Shown here: positions 15,482-20,510 of the stretch, piece after piece | Numbering within the stretch: position 1 is the first letter of the stretch | Layout of the letters: every line of letters begins with the position of its first letter | Source of the DNA: CAIUSP01 sp964594365 | Lineage (GTDB): Bacteria; Actinomycetota; Thermoleophilia; Solirubrobacterales; 70-9 | DNA length: 20,510 nucleotides | Direction of reading: 5' to 3' | Assembly (NCBI GenBank): GCA_964594365.1 | Contig: CAZQMB010000019.1 | Location: 1 to 20,510, forward strand | The notes under the pieces: generated by a model | Told to the model about the DNA's origin: nothing | The model's input: only the letters and a program-made list of their open reading frames with translations | Database searches by the model: none | Position numbers and translations under genes: made by a program

Positions 15482-16660
15482 CTAGACCCGCTCGATCAGC
15501 GTCCCGGTACCGAGACCGCCACCGCAACACATGGTCACGAGACCGGTCTCCTTGTCGGAGCGCTCCATCTCGTGCAGCAGGGTGGTGATCAGACGCGCAC
15601 CGGTCGATCCGAGCGGATGACCGAGAGCGATCGCTCCGCCGTTCACGTTGACCGTATCCATGTCGGGCTCGAGCTCACGGCGCCACGCCGCGAGAACGGA
15701 CGCGAAGGCCTCGTTGACCTCGACCAGATCGATGTCGGACATCTTCATTCCGTTGCGGTCGAGGATCTTCTGGGTGGCGGGGATCGGGCCGGTCAGCATC
15801 ATCACCGGGTCGACTCCCACCGTCGTCTGATCCTTGATCCGCGCACGGGGCTTGAGGCCCAACTCGTCGGCCTTCTCGCGGGTCATCAGCAGCACCGCGG
15901 CAGCGCCGTCGGATACCTGCGATGAGTTGCCGGCAGTGATCTTGCCGTCTTCCTTGAAGGCCGGCTTGAGGTTGGAGAGCGTCTCGAGATCGGTATCGGG
16001 TCGAATGCCCTGATCGGTCTCGTAGGTATCGCCGTTCACCTGCACCGGGAGGATCTCCCGCTCGAAGCGGCCTTCCTCGGTCGCTTGGTGGGCGAGTTGG
16101 TGGGAGCGCACTCCCAGCTCGTCGAGCTCGGAGCGGGGGATCTCCCACTTGTCCGCGATCATCTCCGCCGAGATCCCTTGCGGTACGAGGTTGTACTTCT
16201 CCATCAGCTCGGGCGAGAAGGCCATGCCGTGCTCCTCCATCACCGAGAAGGTGTCTGCGAAGGAGATGTGTCCCATGTGCTCGACACCGCCACCGATCGC
16301 GACGTCGTGCACGCCGGAGGCGATCATCGCCGCCGCGTAGTTGACGGCCTGCTGGGCGGAGCCGCACTGACGGTCCACCGTGGCAGCGGGGGTCTCGATC
16401 GGAAGCCCTGCTTCGAGCCAAGCGTTACGGGCGATGTTCAGGCCCTGCTCACCGAACTGCCCCACGCAACCGGCGGAGACGTCCTCGACCTCGGCCGGAT
16501 CGATCCCGGCGCGCTCGATCACTCCGGTGTAGGTCTTCGCGAGAAGGTTCGAGGGATGGAGGTCCTTGTAATAGCCCTTCTCCGGATGCCCACGTCCGAT
16601 CGGGGTGCGCGCTGCCTCGACGATGACGACCTCACGGCCCTGGAACTTTCCTTCAGCCAC
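15482..16660 (-). CDS. Acetyl-CoA acyltransferase (thiolase)
   Basis: A 392-residue thiolase that either cleaves 3-ketoacyl-CoA in beta-oxidation or condenses two acyl-CoAs. The three catalytic positions are intact: nucleophile C99 in DRQCGSAQQAV, H348 in GHPLGSTG, and C378 in CCGGGLG. NGGAIALGHP (340-349) is the family signature. The sequence around C99 (RQCGSAQQAV rather than the biosynthetic KVCGSGLKAV type) points toward a degradative acyl-CoA thiolase, but the substrate cannot be fixed. GTG start with GGAGGAG five bases upstream. An inverted repeat about 95 bases upstream may be its operator. It may act with the 3-hydroxyacyl-CoA dehydrogenase at 19156-19983. Confidence 0.95.
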   Translation of the reverse strand: MAEGKFQGREVVIVEAARTPIGRGHPEKGYYKDLHPSNLLAKTYTGVIERAGIDPAEVEDVSAGCVGQFGEQGLNIARNAWLEAGLPIETPAATVDRQCGSAQQAVNYAAAMIASGVHDVAIGGGVEHMGHISFADTFSVMEEHGMAFSPELMEKYNLVPQGISAEMIADKWEIPRSELDELGVRSHQLAHQATEEGRFEREILPVQVNGDTYETDQGIRPDTDLETLSNLKPAFKEDGKITAGNSSQVSDGAAAVLLMTREKADELGLKPRARIKDQTTVGVDPVMMLTGPIPATQKILDRNGMKMSDIDLVEVNEAFASVLAAWRRELEPDMDTVNVNGGAIALGHPLGSTGARLITTLLHEMERSDKETGLVTMCCGGGLGTGTLIERV

Positions 16661-16665
16661 TTGAA

Positions 16666-16672
16666 CTCCTCC
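16666..16672 (-). promoter_or_regulatory. Ribosome binding site fixing the thiolase GTG start
   Basis: GGAGGAG on the minus strand lies five bases before the GTG at 16658-16660 and confirms that start. Confidence 0.75.
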
Positions 16673-16752
16673 GTTTTCTTGAGTGAGTGCCCGTCCCCAA
16701 AGCGGGAGTCGGGCGATTGCGTGAATTCCTCTGGGTGAAACCTACCCGAAAC

Positions 16753-16770
16753 GTTGACTGACGAGTCAAC
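16753..16770. promoter_or_regulatory. Inverted repeat, operator candidate in the thiolase promoter
   Basis: GTTGACT-GACG-AGTCAAC is a perfect 7+7 dyad with a 4-base centre in the 131-base gap between the MMPL and thiolase genes. Read on the minus strand, one arm contains TTGACT, a near-perfect -35 box, followed 19 bases later by TAGGTT, a weak -10, so a protein bound here would block the promoter. The size and TGAC/GTCA half-sites resemble operators of TetR-type fatty-acid regulators (FadR of Gram-positives). No regulator gene is in the window; the link is inference. Confidence 0.55.
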
Positions 16771-16791
16771 CGACCTCGGAACTCGCCGGGC

Positions 16792-19080
16792 TCAGCGCTT
16801 CTTCTTGGGCTTCGCCTTGGACTTGGCCTTGGTCTTGACCGTTGCCTTGGCCGCGGTCTTCCGGGACCTCGCCGCCTTGCGCGGCTTCGGCCGCGGTTTA
16901 CGCACGATGCTGCTCGGCCACCAGTTCTTCTCGTCCAACTGGAAGGCGATCGAGGGCACGAGGAGCGTCCGGACGATGAAGGTATCCACCAGCAGACCGA
17001 AGGCGACCACGAAACCGATCTGGAACAGCGCCTCGAGCGGCAGTGCCATCAGCGATGCGAAGGTCCCGGCGAGGATCAACCCTGCGCTCGAGATGACGCC
17101 TCCGGTCTTCTCGAGGCCCTCGATAACCGCCTCCTTGGTCTCCTCGTGCTCGGCCTCCTCGCGGATGCGCGACATCAGGAAGATGTTGTAGTCCACGCCC
17201 AGCGCGACCAGGAAGATGAAGGCGAAGGTCGGTAACCCGGCGTCGGAGGAGTCCTGACCGAGGAACCAGTCGAAGATCAGATAGCTCGCGCCCAGAGCGA
17301 AGGCGAACGAGAGGATCACGGTCAGCACCAGATAGGCCGGGGCGACCACCGCCCTCAGCAGGAAGCAGAGGATCAGGAAGATCACCAGCAGGATCAGCGG
17401 GACGATCACCTTGGCGTCTGCTCTCAGGGTGTTCGAGGTGTCGTAGTTCTCAGCCGTAGAACCGCCGACCAGCGCCAGTCGGCCTCCCGCTGCCTGTTGG
17501 GCGGCGTCTCGGAGTTTCGGGATGGTGTCGGCCGCGTCGTCGGAGAAGGGGTTCGCGGTCAGCGTGACCGAGAGCTGATCGAACCGTCCGTCCTTCGAGG
17601 TCTCCGTCGGGACCACCTGCGAGACACCATCGACCTGCTTCAGGGCGTCCGCCACCTTGGTGGCCGCTGCCGACGCGACCACCGCTTCGGTCGGCGCAGT
17701 CTCGCCGCCCGACAGCTTCTTCTTGATCAGATCCTGACCCACGACCGACTCGGGGGGATCGCGGAAGCCCTCACCGAAATCGAGGGTGCCACGGGGCTTG
17801 AAGTTCCCCAGTGAGCCGGCGACCAGCACGATGATCACCGCGATCATCACGAAGACACTGCGGTCGTGGACGAAGTGTCCGATCCGCTGCCAGTAGCGGA
17901 CTCTGCCGTGTGGCTGGCTTCCCTCGCGCGGGATCGCCGGCCAGAAAGCCTTCCGGCCGAGGATCGAGAGCAGCGCAGGCAGCAGCGTCAAACCGGCGAG
18001 GACCATGATCGCGATGCCGATCGCCAGGGTCGGGCCGAGCGAGGCGGTGCCCTTGTAGTTGGCGAGCAGCAGAACCCACATCGCGAGGAAGACCGTCCCG
18101 CCGGCCGAGAGGATCGCCGGCGCCGTGCGCTCCGTCGCCCGCGCCATCGCCTCGTGTTTGTCCGAGGTCCTTCGCAACTCCTCCTTGAACCTCGCCACGA
18201 TCAGCAGGCAGTAGTCGGTGCCTGCGCCGAACATCAAGACGATCAAGAGGCTCGTCGTCTGCCCGTTCACCTTGAACGCTCCCGCCTTGATCAGGCCCAG
18301 CACCACCGCCGCAGCGATCACGTAGGCCAGACCGACCACGAAGAGCGGCACCAAGGCGATCACCGGAGAGCGGTAGATCAGCAGCAGCAGGATCAGGACC
18401 AGCGAGACGGTCACCAGCAGGAGGGTGGCGTCGAGGCCCTCGAAGACCTCGATCGAGTCCGCAACGACCCCGCCTATTCCGGTCACGTATGACTCCAGCG
18501 GCTTGGCGTCGGGTCCCGGAGTGTTCTCCCGAAGGACCTTGACCGTCTTCATGATCCCGGTGCTCGATTCGGCATTGGTCCGCACCAGGACGAGCGCGGT
18601 ACTCCCGTCCTTCGAGATCAGCTGGGCCTGCGCCTCGGCGATCTCGCTGGAAGAGGCCTGCTTGGCCTGCTCGGGAGAGCCGCGCTCTGCTTCCTTCGAG
18701 ACGCACTGCGGACCGGAGAACGGCGAGATGATGCTGATCAGCTTCGGGATCTCCTTCTTCTCGTCTCCCTTCAGCGCGCAGACAGCATCGATGTCCTTCT
18801 GGATCCTGGTCTTGTCGGAGGCGGTGAGCGGATCGCCCGAGGCGGTGGTGTAGGCGATCAACGAGTCGACCTCGCGGCCGTTCGGGAACTGTCGCTGCAG
18901 CAGGTCGTTGACCTTGGTCGACTCCGAGGCCTTCGGCAGGAAGTCCGAGTTCTCGTTGGTCGTGTTCTTCTGGAGCTCGGGCTGCAACGGGCCGAGCAGG
19001 AAGGCTGCGATCACCCAGACGGCGAGGACTACCCACTTGGTGCGCCGGCCGGCGGCGAACTTGGAGATCGAGCGGAGCAA
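16792..19080 (-). CDS. MMPL/RND family membrane transporter
   Basis: A 762-residue inner-membrane transporter of the MMPL type, driven by proton flow and usually exporting lipids or drugs. Layout is two repeats: a membrane helix at about 15-32, an outer loop 33-210, five helices to about 375, a helix at about 408-425, a second outer loop to 555, and five helices to 715. The proton-relay Asp-Tyr pairs are D289-Y290 (FGAGTDYCLL) and D630-Y631 (ALGVDYNIFL). The cytoplasmic tail after 728 is almost only Lys, Arg, Ala and Pro (ending KAKSKAKPKKKR). TTG start, forced by an in-frame TAG just upstream. Neighbouring acyl-CoA genes suggest a lipid substrate. It diverges from the dehydrogenase gene. Confidence 0.94.
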   Translation of the reverse strand: MLRSISKFAAGRRTKWVVLAVWVIAAFLLGPLQPELQKNTTNENSDFLPKASESTKVNDLLQRQFPNGREVDSLIAYTTASGDPLTASDKTRIQKDIDAVCALKGDEKKEIPKLISIISPFSGPQCVSKEAERGSPEQAKQASSSEIAEAQAQLISKDGSTALVLVRTNAESSTGIMKTVKVLRENTPGPDAKPLESYVTGIGGVVADSIEVFEGLDATLLLVTVSLVLILLLLIYRSPVIALVPLFVVGLAYVIAAAVVLGLIKAGAFKVNGQTTSLLIVLMFGAGTDYCLLIVARFKEELRRTSDKHEAMARATERTAPAILSAGGTVFLAMWVLLLANYKGTASLGPTLAIGIAIMVLAGLTLLPALLSILGRKAFWPAIPREGSQPHGRVRYWQRIGHFVHDRSVFVMIAVIIVLVAGSLGNFKPRGTLDFGEGFRDPPESVVGQDLIKKKLSGGETAPTEAVVASAAATKVADALKQVDGVSQVVPTETSKDGRFDQLSVTLTANPFSDDAADTIPKLRDAAQQAAGGRLALVGGSTAENYDTSNTLRADAKVIVPLILLVIFLILCFLLRAVVAPAYLVLTVILSFAFALGASYLIFDWFLGQDSSDAGLPTFAFIFLVALGVDYNIFLMSRIREEAEHEETKEAVIEGLEKTGGVISSAGLILAGTFASLMALPLEALFQIGFVVAFGLLVDTFIVRTLLVPSIAFQLDEKNWWPSSIVRKPRPKPRKAARSRKTAAKATVKTKAKSKAKPKKKR

Positions 19081-19155
19081 GGTCCGGCAAGGCTACTCAG
19101 AGGTGCGGACCGGCGCGGCATGACTTCGCCGCAGGTGATACACACTCCAGACGCA

Positions 19156-19983
19156 ATGGCCAACGGATACGGAAAAGTTGCGATCGCAGGTACCGGCACC
19201 ATCGCATGCGGACTGGCTGCGGTCGCCTCCACGACCGGAGACGACGTGGTCGTGCTCGCCCGCTCCGACGAGTCAGCCGAGCGCGCCAAGGCCTCGATCG
19301 AGAAGTTCGCCGGCAAGCTGGAGGGCGCCGACGCAGCGAAGGTAACGGTCACCACGGACCGCGCGGATCTCGACGGCTGCGACCTTGTGGTCGAGGCGAT
19401 AGTCGAAGAGGTCTCGGCCAAAGGTGAGTTGCTGGCAGCACTCGGCGAGGCCCTTCCCGAGGCCGATCTCGCCACCACCACTTCCTCACTCGGCGTCGCC
19501 GCTATCGGCGAGGCCTCGGGCCACGGTGATCGGGTATTCGGACTCCATCCCTTCAACCCCGTCCCCCGGATGGACCTGGTAGAGCTCTGCGTGCTCGACG
19601 GCTCGAAGGACGGAATCTCCGATCGCGCCACCGCTTGGTGCGAGGCGATAGGCAAGACGGTCGTGCCGGTGCCGGACACCGCGGGTTTCGTGGTCAACCG
19701 CCTGCTCTTCCCTTACCTGTTCGATGCGGTGCGCTTCCAGACCGCATCTGGCATGCCACCGGAAGATGTGGACCGCTGCATGAATCTCGGTGCCGCGCAT
19801 CCGCTCGGCCCACTGGCCCTGCTGGATCTGGTCGGGTTGGACGTGTCCCAGGCCATCGGAGAGGCTCTCTACGCCGAGAGCGGCGACGAGGCGCACAAGC
19901 CCCCGGAGCGGCTCGCCGAACTGATCGGAGAGGGCAAACTCGGACGCAAGTCCGGCGCAGGGTTCTTCGACTACTCGAGCTGA
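19156..19983 (+). CDS. 3-hydroxyacyl-CoA dehydrogenase
   Basis: A 275-residue NAD-dependent dehydrogenase oxidising 3-hydroxyacyl-CoA (or reducing acetoacetyl-CoA). Motifs from the ATG at 19156: Rossmann loop GTGTIACG (12-19), catalytic H131 in FGLHPFNPVPRMDLVE, N181 in AGFVVNRLLFPYL, and the C-terminal domain ending HPLGPLALLDLVGLD and GRKSGAGFFDYSS. It is the single-domain size of PaaH/Hbd/FadB2-type enzymes, without a hydratase. An in-frame ATG at 19120 would add 12 residues with weaker coding character; neither start has a good ribosome site. It reads away from the MMPL gene and could supply the thiolase with 3-ketoacyl-CoA. Confidence 0.93.
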   Translation: MANGYGKVAIAGTGTIACGLAAVASTTGDDVVVLARSDESAERAKASIEKFAGKLEGADAAKVTVTTDRADLDGCDLVVEAIVEEVSAKGELLAALGEALPEADLATTTSSLGVAAIGEASGHGDRVFGLHPFNPVPRMDLVELCVLDGSKDGISDRATAWCEAIGKTVVPVPDTAGFVVNRLLFPYLFDAVRFQTASGMPPEDVDRCMNLGAAHPLGPLALLDLVGLDVSQAIGEALYAESGDEAHKPPERLAELIGEGKLGRKSGAGFFDYSS

Positions 19984-19996
19984 GCTTCAGCTCGGG
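19974..19996 (+). terminator. Hairpin across the dehydrogenase stop codon, terminator candidate
   Basis: CGAGCTGA-GCT-TCAGCTCG is a perfect 8-base stem with a 3-base loop (19976-19994), extended by a G-U and a C-G pair. The stop codon TGA lies in the left arm. It sits between convergent genes, the usual place for a terminator, but lacks a U-tract, so it may only slow polymerase or protect the 3' end. Confidence 0.4.
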
Positions 19997-20017
19997 CGGC
20001 CAGGTCAGCCGGGCGAC

Positions 20018-20353
20018 TCAGGCAGCCCAGCGCTCGTCGGCTTCGAACTCTCCGTCGTCGTCGTAGTCGTCGTCGAGGACTTCATGGAGTTTGGCCGAGA
20101 GATCTATCGGCTCACAGGCCTTCTCGGGCAGACGGCCCGACATGTCCCAGATCACATCGGCCTCGGAGACGCCCTGTCGCTGCGCTTCCTGGCTGACCTC
20201 GATCCAGGGGAGCTGCGCCTCGGGAAGATCGTCATAGCGGGCGAGGTCCAGCGCCTCGAGTGCTCCCTCCAGCGCGGGACCGCGATGCCTCTCCGAACGG
20301 ATCACCGCCCGAAGGACCTCGAGTTGCTTCTCGCTGAGTCGAACGACCCACAC
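20018..20353 (-). CDS. Small acidic hypothetical protein
   Basis: A 111-residue protein counted from the GTG at 20353. The N-terminal half is helical (RLSEKQLEVLRAVIRSER, then ALEGALEALDLARYDDL). The C-terminal end is strongly acidic: DDDYDDDGEFEADE at about residues 94-107, encoded by runs of GAC/GAT visible as TCG/GTC repeats on the plus strand. I recognise no family; the opening LSEKQLEVLRAV loosely recalls LuxR-type helix-turn-helix starts, but the rest does not fit. The frame can extend to a TTG at 20401 inside the palindrome, but those residues (Gly/Ala-rich) look non-coding. The acidic tail could bind a basic partner or mimic DNA, which is speculation. Confidence 0.6.
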   Translation of the reverse strand: MWVVRLSEKQLEVLRAVIRSERHRGPALEGALEALDLARYDDLPEAQLPWIEVSQEAQRQGVSEADVIWDMSGRLPEKACEPIDLSAKLHEVLDDDYDDDGEFEADERWAA

Positions 20354-20386
20354 GGGAGTAGAACCTAAGCCCGCCGCCGGACCTAC

Positions 20387-20410
20387 TTTTCCGCATTCCA
20401 ATGCGGAAAA
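20387..20410. promoter_or_regulatory. 24-base perfect inverted repeat upstream of the acidic protein
   Basis: TTTTCCGCATT-CC-AATGCGGAAAA has two perfect 11-base arms and a 2-base centre. The T-run is on the outer 5' side and the A-run on the outer 3' side, the reverse of an intrinsic terminator, so a binding site for a dimeric regulator is the better reading. It lies 34 bases upstream of the GTG of the acidic protein gene and 29 bases after the stop of the next minus-strand gene. A second dyad GGTTC-C-GAACC follows at 20414-20424, and CCTAAG/CTTAGG flank both sides (20364-20369, 20424-20429). Confidence 0.6.
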
Positions 20411-20438
20411 TTCGGTTCCGAACCTTAGGGTGTAACGC

Positions 20439-20510
20439 TCAGCCGGTGACCGGATCAGGCAGGGTGACCCGCACCAGGGTGCTGGCAGAGCCGCCGCCGA
20501 TCTCCTTGGC
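20439..20510 (-). CDS. 3' end of a gene continuing beyond the window, possibly a histidine kinase
   Basis: The last 23 codons plus TGA of a minus-strand frame that runs off the window. The peptide EIGGGSASTLVRVTLPDP resembles the closing strand of histidine-kinase ATPase domains, where a Gly-rich turn is followed by alternating hydrophobic residues and a final LP. With so little sequence this is a weak guess. Confidence 0.35.
   Translation of the reverse strand, partial: AKEIGGGSASTLVRVTLPDPVTG

Noticed and set aside
19081..19111. GGTCCG and CGGACC arms between the MMPL and dehydrogenase genes
   Set aside because: Six-base arms 19 bases apart are expected by chance in GC-rich DNA; no promoter element lies with them.

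Overview
The window is a high-GC bacterial chromosome segment with densely packed genes, frequent GTG and TTG starts, and many 4-base ATGA or GTGA gene overlaps. It most likely comes from an actinomycete-like (Actinomycetota) genome. The lysA-hom-thrC-thrB order matches the actinobacterial arrangement, and a c-di-AMP (ydaO-yuaA type) riboswitch precedes a cell-wall hydrolase, also a known actinobacterial pairing. A deep lineage such as Thermoleophilia/Solirubrobacterales is my guess, not something the sequence proves.

Layout. (1) 3-1433, + strand: 3' part of a class B penicillin-binding protein, cut by the window edge. (2) 1436-12232, - strand: a codirectional run whose transcription order is lysA, hom, thrC, thrB, gltB, an SRPBCC protein, a lipoprotein and a small membrane protein. 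The first four are packed with 4-base overlaps or a 2-base gap and cover the last step of lysine synthesis and the branch to threonine. gltB has its own strong ribosome binding site and a likely promoter/operator. (3) 12294-13735, + strand: two tandem paralogous alpha/beta hydrolases overlapping by 4 bases, one with a Cys and one with a Ser nucleophile. (4) 13746-15074, - strand: a coiled-coil plus M23 peptidoglycan hydrolase under a c-di-AMP riboswitch, with a promoter whose predicted start falls at the first base of the riboswitch. A small unknown protein diverges from it. (5) 15482-19983: a lipid-type cluster with a thiolase (-), an MMPL/RND transporter (-) and a 3-hydroxyacyl-CoA dehydrogenase (+). 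A clear inverted repeat sits in the thiolase promoter region. (6) 20018-20510: an acidic small protein (-), a 24-base perfect inverted repeat upstream of it, and the 3' end of another - strand gene cut by the window.

How the genes fit together: the central operon links nitrogen assimilation (glutamate synthase) with aspartate-family amino acids. The flanks concern the envelope (PBP, M23 hydrolase, lipoprotein) and acyl-CoA metabolism (thiolase, dehydrogenase, MMPL exporter). I see no tRNA, rRNA, CRISPR array, insertion sequence or phage gene. No stretch longer than 300 bases lacks a gene or riboswitch. The best candidates for undescribed biology are regulatory: the three inverted repeats at 7679-7700, 16753-16770 and 20387-20410, and the divergent glutamate synthase.
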